Shown piece by piece: positions 6,737-14,516 of a DNA stretch of 18,917 bases; position 1 is the stretch's first letter; every line of letters starts with the position of its first letter. The stretch is from DATJUF01 sp035502655 (GTDB taxonomy: Bacteria > Desulfobacterota > Binatia > Binatales > Binataceae). Below the pieces are notes generated by a model. It did not search any database. It was given only the letters and a program-made list of their open reading frames with translations, and had not been told where the DNA came from. A program made the translations under genes and the position numbers. The stretch covers positions 1-18,917 of the forward strand of contig DATJUF010000119.1 in the NCBI GenBank assembly GCA_035502655.1. Direction: 5' to 3'.

Positions 6737-7516
6737 TCAGCCCGCTGGGCAGACCCCAGGTCTCTGCACGGAGGCCTTGACGTATTTCGCGAGATCCACT
6801 CCGAATGGAATGAACGCCATACCGCCGGGCTCCTCCATTCCATTGACTATTGGCGTTACGAATCCGGTGGCCAGGTTCGTCTGCCCAACGAATGACTCGA
6901 GCGGGTTGGTGGCGTCCGGCGTTTCGTAAACGCTAACCGCCGAGTAAGCGGCCGGCCCAAAGTAAGGCGCGGTGATAGCGTAGACCGCATTCAGTTGCTT
7001 ATCCGCCACCAGCAATTCACCCGCGCTTTGCGTCGTGAATACGGTGTCGTCGAACTGTGTATCACCAATCGCCGTTCCGCCGTCCGCTGAAGTGAGCGGC
7101 ACGAGGAATGCCTTTTGTCAGCTCAGCCCAGGATACCGCACGATTATCAATTCGCCGTCGCCCTGGGAGGCGAGAATCAATTCGCCTTGCTGATTCATGA
7201 TCATCGAGTCAGGATCCTGAAGGTTCAAGGTGACCAGGTTGCTTGTGACCACATTGGTAACCGAGGCGTTGCCGTTTAAGATGCCGGTGAGAATCGTCTT
7301 CTTTCCGCTCACCTTGAGCGACACGATCGCCGGCGCCGTATTCGGGCTGATCGTGGGAGCAGGCGCGCTCACGTATACTTGATTATTATTAAAGTCGAGA
7401 TCATCGTAGCCACCACCGTGCGGTCCAGTGCCGGTTTGGCCAACGATATTTCCGGCACAACTGTACCGCCAACCGGGCATTGCGCGGGGGCTATCACTTA
7501 CGGCCGCGAGCTTCAC
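6737..7516 (-). pseudogene. Remnant of a secreted beta-propeller (NHL/YncE-like) protein, N-terminally truncated with an in-frame TGA
   Basis: One continuous frame holds two open segments, 7516-7118 and 7117-6737, separated only by a TGA at 7120-7118. Homologous-looking sequence continues on both sides with no frame change. Repeated strand-turn patterns such as DPDSMIMNQQGELILASQGD, DTQFDDTVF, GELLVADKQLNAVYAI and GMAFIPFG are typical of propeller-like proteins with unknown ligands, many of them exported. The frame opens at a GTG (7516) just after a stop codon and lacks a signal peptide and the expected N-terminal blades, so the gene is also truncated at its 5' end. The truncation point meets the phosphodiesterase remnant on the other strand. 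I call it a pseudogene. A selenocysteine reading is unlikely. The family name is tentative. Confidence 0.65.
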
Positions 7517-7680
7517 GCCCGCTTATGCAGGCGGATACGGCAGCCATCAACCAATAATAGAGTATGTGCTCATAATCAGCATCGATGGCTTTCACGCCCT
7601 CGACTACACCACTGCTCGCAAGGAATTAGCACGATCAACAGCGAAGCGCCCTATTGCCCGAATATACAAAACTAGGATTG
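7500..7680 (+). pseudogene. N-terminal fragment of a type I phosphodiesterase / nucleotide pyrophosphatase-like protein
   Basis: A signal-peptide-like stretch (LTAASFTPAYAGG) is followed by VLIISIDGFHALDY, the first metal-binding strand of the alkaline-phosphatase superfamily, in which the Asp is a metal ligand. The next family-like segment, HCSQGISTINSEAPYCPNI, is only readable after a one-base frame change near 7606. The following KLG needs a further shift near 7667. Recognisable sequence ends at about 7680, so several hundred residues are missing. Two frameshifts and the loss of the rest mark it as dead. The 5' boundary is approximate. It lies head-to-head with the propeller remnant, and the join falls between about 7475 and 7518. 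Confidence 0.6.
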
Positions 7681-7721
7681 CCGCGATAAGCTGAAACCGT
7701 GAAGACGCTTTAACCAGCGGA

Positions 7722-7739
7722 CGGCCGTCGCTACGGCCG
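7722..7739. terminator. GC-rich hairpin downstream of the LLM oxidoreductase gene
   Basis: CGGCCGT-CGCT-ACGGCCG forms a perfect 7-bp stem with a 4-nt loop, 37 nt past the stop codon of the minus-strand LLM gene. No T-run follows on the minus strand. On the plus strand a CTTCTTCTTTC tract begins several bases later. It is a plausible but weak transcription stop for the tonB-cobQ-LLM unit. Confidence 0.35.
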
Positions 7740-7776
7740 CCGCCCGCTTCTTCTTTCGCCGAGGACTAAGCAATAA

Positions 7777-8784
7777 TCAAGGCGAGTTGCGGAGTGCAGG
7801 CAGCACTTCCGTCGCGAATCGCTCAAGTGATCCCATCACTTGGGCCGGATCGAGTCCCGGAAACTGCATCATTAAGGTTATCTCGGTCATCGGAACGCTG
7901 CCGATTATATCGCGCAGCATGCTCGTAACTCGCTCCGGCGGACCGAGTATTGCGCTCCTGCGCAGAGCCTCGGCGTCAGGCCGATAATGGCTACCCGATT
8001 CGATTTCGCCTTCCGCCAGCCATTTGCCATACATCGCCATTTGATACATCAAGGCAGGCTTGATCGTCTCCCACGCCTGCTCCTCCGTGCCGGCAACGAA
8101 GACCAATCGGCTGTTGACGATACTATAGGCCGAAGGGTCCTTGCCGAGTTCGCGTAATGCCTCATGATAGAGCTTGATTTCTTTTGCACCCAGGTTGCAC
8201 GCAAAGCCCATATCCAGTTTTGCCCCGCGGCGAATCGCCTGCGGGGCCATCCCGCCCCACAGCAACTCAGGATATGGCCGCGAGATCGGCTTCGGAAGCA
8301 CACGCGCGTTTTTGATCGAGAAATATTTGCCCGTAAAGCTGAAACGCTCGCCTGTCCAAGCCCGTTTGAGGATTTCGACGGTTTCCAGCGTACGCCCGAG
8401 GCGCTCCTTCTGCGGCGTCTGGAACGCCTCGAATTCTTCGCGCCGGTAGCCCAGGCCGATTCCCAGCCGCAGCCTACCATTGGATATTACGTCGATTAGC
8501 GCGGCGTCTTCCGCCAGGCGCAGGGGATGATAAAACGGCGCAAGAATTACATAGCTGCCGATCTTGATCCGTTTGGTCCGCGCCGCCATCGCGGCCATCA
8601 TCGGCATTACCGCTGAAAGATAGCCGTCGTCGGTGAGATGATGCTCAGTGGTCCAGAGCGTATCGAAGCCAGCCTGATCAAGATACTCGATCTGCTGGAA
8701 CATCGCGGTATAAAAGTCCTGCGTATTCAGGCGGGACAGTTCCGCTGGCTGGCGGAAATCAAATAGATAACCAAATTTGACCAT
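7777..8784 (-). CDS. LLM-class flavin-dependent oxidoreductase (luciferase-like)
   Basis: A soluble TIM-barrel enzyme of the bacterial luciferase-like superfamily, using FMN or F420; the substrate is unknown. The product is 335 aa from the ATG at 8784. I chose this start because AAGGA lies 7 nt upstream; a longer frame to 8847 adds 21 residues that do not resemble the family. Family landmarks are the N-terminal strand MVKFGYLFDF, GFDTLWTTEHH (a cofactor-side segment), AARTKRIKIGSYVILAPFYHP, the core LIDVISNGRLRLGIGLGYRREEFEAF, GKYFSIKNARVLPKPISRPYPELLWGG (spread across about residues 156-180), and a C-terminal helix. It lies 90 bp downstream of cobQ on the same strand and may be the third gene of the tonB-cobQ unit. 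Whether it uses F420 or FMN cannot be decided here. Confidence 0.9.
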   Translation of the reverse strand: MVKFGYLFDFRQPAELSRLNTQDFYTAMFQQIEYLDQAGFDTLWTTEHHLTDDGYLSAVMPMMAAMAARTKRIKIGSYVILAPFYHPLRLAEDAALIDVISNGRLRLGIGLGYRREEFEAFQTPQKERLGRTLETVEILKRAWTGERFSFTGKYFSIKNARVLPKPISRPYPELLWGGMAPQAIRRGAKLDMGFACNLGAKEIKLYHEALRELGKDPSAYSIVNSRLVFVAGTEEQAWETIKPALMYQMAMYGKWLAEGEIESGSHYRPDAEALRRSAILGPPERVTSMLRDIIGSVPMTEITLMMQFPGLDPAQVMGSLERFATEVLPALRNSP

Positions 8785-8874
8785 TGTCACGTCCTTCTCA
8801 AGTGCTGCCTTACCGGTACTCAAACCTAATCCCAGCGTTGCCGGCAATAACTCATTCGGCGGGTGGATGGAAGT

Positions 8875-10395
8875 TCAGGCGCGAAGACGATCCGGCGCGA
8901 CACCTGCCAGTTTCGCTAGCGCGTTTAGATCAAGGTGCTCGCTTATTATGCTGGCGAAGCGGTCGTAGGCGCGGCCGCGCAACGTTCGCGCATCCTCAGC
9001 CCGTGCGATTGCCAGCGGAGCAAGGCCTTTGTGCGTGCGAATCTGGTTAAGGAAATGACGGCGGAATTGCGGGGAATCGAAGAGTCCGTGGATCGAGGTC
9101 CCAAATATTCGCCGATCCTCGGTTACTGCCCCTTCATCTTCGGCGGTTCCTTGACCCTCACGCATCCTGATGTGAAAGACCGGATTGCAGCCGCACCTCG
9201 TCAAGCGTCCGCAATGGATCTCGTAACCTGAAACAGTTAGTCCCGAATCAAGATGCGTTGCCTCAACACGCGCGGTAATCTTCTCTTTTGCGAATATCGT
9301 TTTGATTGGCAGCAGCCTAAGTCCGGCGATGCTACTCAGATCACTTTCGCAATGCTCAGGATCGCCGATGCGTTCCCCGAGCATCTGGTATCCGCCGCAA
9401 ATCCCAGCCACTGTGCCGCCGGCCGCATAATGATCTCTAATGCGCTGCTCCCAGCCGGATTTTTGCAGCCATATCAGATCGGCGATTGTACTTTTAGTAC
9501 CCGGCAGGAAGAGTACATCGGCTTCGCCCGAATGCTCAGGCCGATTAACGTATTTTAATGCAACGTCGGGCTCGTTGAGAAATGGCTGAAAATCGGTATA
9601 ATTAGCTATACGTGGAAATGCTATGACTGCGATTTTAATCGGCTGGCCTGACTGCGTACTGACACTTATCCCCAGTCCGGCGCCGTCCTCTTCGGGTATT
9701 TCGAGATTACCGGCATAGGGCAGCACGCCAAGTATCGAAACGCCGGTGTTCGCCTCGATAATTTTAAGGCCGCCATAAAGCAGCGCGAGGTTGCCCCTAA
9801 ATTTGTTGATGATCAATCCCTTGACTCTTTTCCGCTCGGCCTCCGATAGCAGGGCGATTGTCCCAACGAGCGATGCAAGTGCACCACCCTTGTCGATATC
9901 GGCGATAATCAGAACCCGAGCGTCCGCGAGTTCAGCAATTGGCCAATTGACTATATCCCTATCGCGGAGATTAATTTCGGCGGCTCCGCCCGCTCCTTCG
10001 ATCAGGATTAGTTCGAAGCGCTGGGCGAGACGCGTATAGCTATTGACTATTGCCGGCCAGGCATGTTCGCGATAGTGGCTATATTCATTAGTGGTCATGC
10101 GGAAACGCGCCTGGCCGGCGATCACTACCTGGCAGCGGTGATCACTTTCAGGCTTGAGCAGAACCGGATTCATGTCTGCATCAGGCTCGAGTCCGCATGC
10201 TTCAGCCTGGGCCGCTTGCGCCCGTCCAATCTCGCCGCCGCCATTGCAGATAGCGGCGTTGTTGGACATGTTCTGAGCCTTGAATGGCGCAACGCGAATT
10301 CCAGCTCTTGAGAAGAGACGGCATAGTCCGGCGACGACGACGCTCTTGCCAACATCCGAGGCAGTTCCCATTACCATGAGTGTGCGGGTTTTCAT
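8875..10395 (-). CDS. cobQ: Cobyric acid synthase (glutamine-hydrolysing)
   Basis: It amidates four side chains of adenosylcobyrinic acid a,c-diamide, using glutamine and ATP, to give adenosylcobyric acid in cobalamin synthesis. It is 506 aa, full length. The N-terminal DTBS-like ATP-binding domain has GTASDVGKS (10-18), FKAQNMSNN (38-46) and IEGAGGAAEINL (132-143). The C-terminal class I glutamine amidotransferase-like domain has the nucleophile Cys333 in GICGGYQMLG and His436 in SIHGLFDS. The ATG at 10395 has no clear SD. It starts only 31 nt after the tonB stop, so the two are very likely one transcript. No other corrin-ring gene is visible here. The name cbiP would apply in the anaerobic pathway. 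Confidence 0.96.
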   Translation of the reverse strand: MKTRTLMVMGTASDVGKSVVVAGLCRLFSRAGIRVAPFKAQNMSNNAAICNGGGEIGRAQAAQAEACGLEPDADMNPVLLKPESDHRCQVVIAGQARFRMTTNEYSHYREHAWPAIVNSYTRLAQRFELILIEGAGGAAEINLRDRDIVNWPIAELADARVLIIADIDKGGALASLVGTIALLSEAERKRVKGLIINKFRGNLALLYGGLKIIEANTGVSILGVLPYAGNLEIPEEDGAGLGISVSTQSGQPIKIAVIAFPRIANYTDFQPFLNEPDVALKYVNRPEHSGEADVLFLPGTKSTIADLIWLQKSGWEQRIRDHYAAGGTVAGICGGYQMLGERIGDPEHCESDLSSIAGLRLLPIKTIFAKEKITARVEATHLDSGLTVSGYEIHCGRLTRCGCNPVFHIRMREGQGTAEDEGAVTEDRRIFGTSIHGLFDSPQFRRHFLNQIRTHKGLAPLAIARAEDARTLRGRAYDRFASIISEHLDLNALAKLAGVAPDRLRA

Positions 10396-10426
10396 AACGA
10401 CGACGACACAGAAGATCGCATGGATT

Positions 10427-11317
10427 TCACCGAACCGTTATTTGCAGATGGACTTCCGCCTCAGACTTAACTGCGACTCCGTTACGGACGGCGGGTTGAA
10501 AGCGCCAATGGCTCAGTGTTTCTAAAAGCAGTTGATCAAGCACCGGGAAATCCGTGCGCGCGACCAATGACACGGTCGCGCTGCCGTCGCGCGCAACTTG
10601 AAAGAGGACGACGGCAGTTGCCTGCATTACCTCGTCGCGCATGTCATCCGGAATACTCGGTACAGGCGCATAGATCGGATGGGGGCCGGACGCTCCGCCC
10701 GAATCTTTCTCGTGGCCCAAGCCGCTGCTGACACCGGCACCAATACTTGTATTCGTTTGATCGGAGTTACTGCTGGCAGGGGGAAGTGTATTGCCTGGCG
10801 CCGTCAGCCTTTGGGACTCGCGCTTCCCCTCGGTGAGTTGGACGTGCGCGGCTGCTGGTACTGCGGTGGGGCGGCGCGGTTCATCAGAGTGACTATATTC
10901 GTCAACGCGATGTGCGGCCGGCTTGGATACCATTCGTTTATGCAGTTGCGCAATCGGATGGATCCTATGCAGTCGCGTTGGATTCTGAAACCTTGCCGAA
11001 GATTGATGACTTGCGGCTCGAAAAGCTGGCAGTGTGGTTGTATGGTGCGGGGACCCGGCATTGATTATTGAACTTGACGTGGCTCCTCGCGCGGGGGAGC
11101 CATTGCCAGGTAATTCAAGCAGCCGGGCTTCGAGGGCTAATGGCGCTGGCGATTCCGCGGCCATATCACTCAGAAACAAGCCGAACAAAGTCAAGAGGCC
11201 AAGCCATGTGACTATCGCAACTAAGACGATAACGGGCAGCCTTCGCCACGGGTCATCCAGTCGACTGACGCGATCGGTGAAACCTGACAGTGACCGGTCA
11301 CTTGATATTGCATTCAT
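10427..11317 (-). CDS. tonB: TonB-family energy-transducing protein
   Basis: It spans the periplasm and transmits proton-motive force from ExbB/ExbD to outer-membrane receptors. The product is 296 aa from the ATG at 11317. A GTG at 11359 would add 14 residues, and neither start has a good SD. A short cytoplasmic segment precedes one transmembrane helix (about residues 27-49, VIVLVAIVTWLGLLTLFGLF). A long periplasmic linker rich in Pro, Ser, His and Arg follows. The last 80 or so residues form the TonB C-terminal domain (VVLFQVARDGSATVSLV, then LLLETLSHWRFQPAVRNGVAV). It is unusual in having a His/Arg-rich rather than Lys-Pro/Glu-Pro linker. exbB and exbD are not in the window. Its placement back-to-back with the btuB-like receptor suggests a dedicated partner. 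Confidence 0.88.
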   Translation of the reverse strand: MNAISSDRSLSGFTDRVSRLDDPWRRLPVIVLVAIVTWLGLLTLFGLFLSDMAAESPAPLALEARLLELPGNGSPARGATSSSIINAGSPHHTTTLPAFRAASHQSSARFQNPTRLHRIHPIAQLHKRMVSKPAAHRVDEYSHSDEPRRPTAVPAAAHVQLTEGKRESQRLTAPGNTLPPASSNSDQTNTSIGAGVSSGLGHEKDSGGASGPHPIYAPVPSIPDDMRDEVMQATAVVLFQVARDGSATVSLVARTDFPVLDQLLLETLSHWRFQPAVRNGVAVKSEAEVHLQITVR

Positions 11318-11412
11318 CGATAAAGGCAGCGCGAGCGTAGCAACTCCAATTCGCCGCACCGAACTTCAGCAGCAGTAGCGATTTTAGCCGTTCTGATTCC
11401 TGCGGTGTGGCG

Positions 11413-11442
11413 ATTATCCCCGCGTCCTGGATCAGGCTGCAA
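11413..11442 (-). promoter_or_regulatory. Weak candidate promoter for tonB-cobQ
   Basis: On the minus strand, GATAAT (11418-11413) is a five-of-six -10 match. TTGCAG (11442-11437) lies 18 bp upstream but matches the -35 consensus at only three positions. It is listed because no better signal precedes tonB. No riboswitch is seen on this strand, so tonB-cobQ would not be under the same B12 control as the receptor. Confidence 0.25.
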
Positions 11443-11558
11443 ACTCGGGAAACTGTTCCAGACGCGGCATTAGGTGTCAAGCGACGCCAATACGCGTCCG
11501 GTTCTATCCGAGGCAGGCTACACTTGACTTGGCTTTATAGTTATTTTAGCTTTCGCCT

Positions 11559-11696
11559 CACTCGGTGCACGGGAAGCCGGTTCAAATCCGGCGCTGCCCC
11601 GCAACTGTGAGGGAAGACGAAGACCCACACCAGCCACTGCATCAGCGGGAAGGCGGGTCCAAGGATGAATCCCAAGCCAGGAGACCGGCCGAGTGC
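11559..11696 (+). promoter_or_regulatory. Cobalamin (B12) riboswitch aptamer
   Basis: It binds a cobalamin in the mRNA leader and lowers expression of the downstream receptor. The conserved core is unmistakable: GGGAAGCCGGTTCAAATCCG (from 11571), GCTGCCCCGCAACTGTGA, GCCACTGC, GCGGGAAGGCGG, AGGATGAATCCC and the B12 box AAGCCAGGAGACC (11675-11687). The closing helix is CACTCGG (11559-11565) with CCGAGTG (11690-11696). The 5' hairpin arm common in this class is short or absent. The sequence between 11697 and the receptor start forms the expression platform. An AT-rich stretch with TTGACT (11524-11529) just upstream probably holds the promoter, but no -10 with correct spacing is clear. The GGTTCAAATCC resembling a tRNA T-arm is part of the aptamer. 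Confidence 0.95.
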
Positions 11697-11808
11697 TTAA
11701 CGGTTTGCCTTCCGCGGGAAAGGCGGCTCGGCTCGCGATACTTAATGCCTGATCGCTTCGCGCGATAGTTAGTTCGCTACGGCCAGCCGCTCGATACCGC
11801 TGACGGCA

Positions 11809-11826
11809 ACTCTACGCGGGTGGAGT
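11809..11826 (+). promoter_or_regulatory. SD-sequestering hairpin of the B12 riboswitch platform
   Basis: ACTCTAC (11809-11815) pairs with GTGGAGT (11820-11826) around a GCGG loop. This gives seven pairs including one G-U and buries GGAG (11822-11825), the ribosome-binding site of the receptor gene. This suggests translational rather than transcriptional control; no U-tract terminator is present in the leader. A second stem, GCCTT (11707-11711) with AAGGC (11720-11724), lies upstream. Confidence 0.55.
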
Positions 11827-11833
11827 ATTGTCG

Positions 11834-13957
11834 ATGTCGTCGTTCGGTTTTGGTATCAGCGCCACGGTGGCGCTATTGCTGCTGGCTAGACTGACTTCGG
11901 CCGGCGCCCAATCTTTTCCGCCGGCTTCCGCGGCCATGCCGGCCTCACAAGCCTCACCTGGCGCGGTGCCCACCCGCTCGGCGTCACCTTCGAGCCCACA
12001 ATCGCAGTCCTCTACCAAGCCGCTCTCGAGCAACAATACCAGCGCAGTGACGCAGCTGCCCGATGTTGCTATCACGGCAACGCGTATTACTCAGCCGCTC
12101 AGCACAGTTGGCACTACGATCACGGTGGTGCATGATCAGCAGCTCCAGGAGCAAAAGATCGAGCAAGTCAGTGATGCGCTGCGCGAAGTACCTGGCGTGG
12201 AAGTCACCCAGAGCGGTGGCCCCGGTACTATCACCGATGTGAGTATACGTGGCGCGACTTCATCGCAGGTACTGGTTCTGCTTGACGGCGTTGAAGTGAA
12301 TACTCCAACCGCAGGTTCGTATGATTTTGCCAATCTGACAACTGACAACGCTGGCCGTATCGAAGTGTTACGTGGTGCGGGCGGCAGCCTTTATGGTTCG
12401 TCTGCGATCGGTGGGGTAATCAACCTGATTAGCCAGGAAGGGACCGGCGCACCCAAATTCAGCCTGCTCTCGGACGGGGGCAATTGGGAAACCCAGCGCC
12501 AAGTCGCAACGGCCAATGGCGCCTACGGCAGGCTCGGCTACTCAGGGTCAGTGTCCTACTACTCCACCAATGGCTTCCAGCCGGTTAATAGCGCCTACGA
12601 CAATCTTTCCGGTGCCGGACGCCTCGATTGGCATATTACCGATAATACTACTCTGCGCGGTTTTGCACGGTACACTACGGCGCAGGCTGGCCTGCCTGAA
12701 TACTCTAATGAGGATCCTGGAGCGCCGATCGATCCCAATGCTAATCAGCGCTATGAATTCATGCTTTTCAAGGGCGAAGTCGACAGCCATCCGATAGAGA
12801 AGCTAGCGTTGCGCTATTTCGGCTCCTTCGTCCGCGATGAAACCCGCGATAACAAGACGCCCGATCCAATCAATAACTATTTTAACGCCTCCGATATTCC
12901 CGAAGAGATTTGGGGCAGTAACGGCGAAGCGGTTTATACCTGGAGGCACAACTGGGTTTCACTAATCGGTTTCGATTTCAAAAATCTTTGGGCACGTTCG
13001 GTCTTCAATTCGATTTTTTATACGCCGCCACCGTGCGCGAAAGAAGGACACCAGGCCGAATGCCCAAACGTGTTCGATACTGTCTTTAATGCCACTCAGC
13101 AACAATACGCCGGTTATCTCCAACAGCAGGGCAGCCTGTTGCACGATCATTTGCTCCTAACCGGCGGGTTCCGTGTCGATGGCAATAGCCAGTTCGGCGA
13201 AGAAGTGAGTCCGTCATGGGCTGTTGCAATACCTCTCAGCAAGTACGGCATCACATTGCGCGGCAACTATGCGGAAGGCTTCGAAGCCCCAACGTTCGAC
13301 GATCTGTATTATCCTGAATTCGGTAATCCCAACCTTCAACCGACCACGTCAAGTGAATACGACGGCTCGATCGAGAAGCGCTTCGGAGACTGGGGTAGCT
13401 TCACTGCCACCTACTTTTCCCGGCGCATTCACAATCTGATCGTCGCAGCGCCAAATCCGGCCGTACCAGGCGAGGACATCGCCGAGAATATCGGGCGCAC
13501 GGACACCCAAGGTGTCGAGCTCGTCCCTTCGGTCAGTCCATTCAAGGGCTTTTCTTTGAGCGGAAACTTCACGGTGCTCGATTCGACCCACTCCCCGTTG
13601 CTGGCAAGCCTACAGCCGGTCCGTGTGCCCAAGCATTCCGCTGCGGGTCTCGCTGAGTATAAGTATTCAAACCTTTTCCGCGAAGGTGACGAATTCACTT
13701 CAACGCTCTTCTATGAATTCGTTGGCGATTTCGAGGACTTGCGGAATCAAGTGCCGCCTCCTTATGGCAATCATGTTGGATATCACCTCTTCAACCTTAC
13801 GCTATCGTATGATCTTGGCAGTGGCGTCATCCCGCGGTTGACGAGCGAGGAAGCTTTCATCCGTATCCAGAATCTGTTTGACCGGCATTATACGCAGGAT
13901 ATTAGCTATCCGGCGCCGCCAGTTAATTTTGAGGCGGGACTTAAAGTTAGCCTGTAG
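11834..13957 (+). CDS. btuB: BtuB-like TonB-dependent outer-membrane cobalamin receptor
   Basis: It imports cobalamin or another corrinoid across the outer membrane using TonB energy. The product is 707 aa from the ATG at 11834, preceded by GGAG at 8 nt; a TTG at 11828 is too close to that SD. The signal peptide has a core ATVALLLLARL with cleavage near Ala25. A Ser/Pro/Ala-rich segment (about 27-72) precedes a TonB-box-like PDVAITATR (76-84). The plug domain follows (DALREVPGVEVTQSGGPGT, VSIRGATSSQVLVLLDGVEV, RIEVLRGAGGSLYGSSAIGG). The beta-barrel ends in IRIQNLFDRHYTQDISYPAP and GLKVSL; the final residue is Leu instead of the usual aromatic. Substrate assignment rests mainly on the cobalamin riboswitch upstream and cobQ nearby. 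Confidence 0.93.
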   Translation: MSSFGFGISATVALLLLARLTSAGAQSFPPASAAMPASQASPGAVPTRSASPSSPQSQSSTKPLSSNNTSAVTQLPDVAITATRITQPLSTVGTTITVVHDQQLQEQKIEQVSDALREVPGVEVTQSGGPGTITDVSIRGATSSQVLVLLDGVEVNTPTAGSYDFANLTTDNAGRIEVLRGAGGSLYGSSAIGGVINLISQEGTGAPKFSLLSDGGNWETQRQVATANGAYGRLGYSGSVSYYSTNGFQPVNSAYDNLSGAGRLDWHITDNTTLRGFARYTTAQAGLPEYSNEDPGAPIDPNANQRYEFMLFKGEVDSHPIEKLALRYFGSFVRDETRDNKTPDPINNYFNASDIPEEIWGSNGEAVYTWRHNWVSLIGFDFKNLWARSVFNSIFYTPPPCAKEGHQAECPNVFDTVFNATQQQYAGYLQQQGSLLHDHLLLTGGFRVDGNSQFGEEVSPSWAVAIPLSKYGITLRGNYAEGFEAPTFDDLYYPEFGNPNLQPTTSSEYDGSIEKRFGDWGSFTATYFSRRIHNLIVAAPNPAVPGEDIAENIGRTDTQGVELVPSVSPFKGFSLSGNFTVLDSTHSPLLASLQPVRVPKHSAAGLAEYKYSNLFREGDEFTSTLFYEFVGDFEDLRNQVPPPYGNHVGYHLFNLTLSYDLGSGVIPRLTSEEAFIRIQNLFDRHYTQDISYPAPPVNFEAGLKVSL

Positions 13958-14516
13958 CCGCTTAGTGACTGGCCGGTTGTCCGCGGAGATCATCCGACTC
14001 CCGCATCTCTCTCATTGTATGTCGGGACACTGAATTGATTCGCCTCCAGAGCTTTTTGCAAAAACCTAGATTATTGAAGTAGCGTAAACCTTTGTGAAGC
14101 TTACGTGACAAAGGTCGCTAATGCGATTTTGAATCATCAGGTTTCGGCATGACTCCTGCTGAGCTTTGCTAATGCAAAGACATGCGGCGTTCCCCGCTGA
14201 ACATTTAGCCGGAATGTTGTCAAAAGAGAAACATATGAGTTGTGAGTCTTGTTCTGAGAGGAAATAACAGCAGCGGGACGCGGGTCCTGCGGGGATCTCT
14301 AGGTAGGGGTTTAATGAACGCCGGAAGTTCCTGAAGGTCACCGCGAACTCGCTGCTGATAACTGCGATCATTACGATTATCGGCACCGGTGTGCGGCATG
14401 GCATAGGAGCAGAAGGTTTACGATGTATCCGCCAGCAATTGGGCGAAATTATCCTGCCGGACAGCTCATAGAATCGAAGGTATGTTGCGAATAAAATAAC
14501 AAGGAGACTCACAAGA
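13958..14516. other. 559-bp gap with several small hairpins, no convincing gene
   Basis: I see no supported gene here. It contains TTTTTGCAAAAA (14053-14064, perfect palindrome), CTTTGC-TAAT-GCAAAG (14164-14179), TCGC-TAAT-GCGA (14115-14126) and GCGGGAC-GCGG-GTCCTGC (14273-14290). A 52-codon stretch (14316-14471, +) without a normal start encodes NERRKFLKV followed by a hydrophobic run, resembling a Tat signal, and may be a gene scrap. A minus-strand frame of 177 codons crosses the gap into pfpI but looks like a shadow. Confidence 0.4.

Noticed and set aside
7084..7120. Selenocysteine insertion at the TGA in the propeller remnant
   Set aside because: A 5-bp stem lies downstream, but its loop lacks the usual bacterial SECIS features, the family is not a known selenoprotein and the gene is 5'-truncated anyway.
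11576..11595. T-arm-like GGTTCAAATCC suggesting a tRNA
   Set aside because: It lies in the conserved core of the cobalamin riboswitch, and no acceptor or anticodon arms surround it.
14053..14064. TTTTTGCAAAAA palindrome as the btuB terminator
   Set aside because: No GC-rich stem; the A/T palindrome alone would not form a terminator and it lies about 100 bp past the stop codon.
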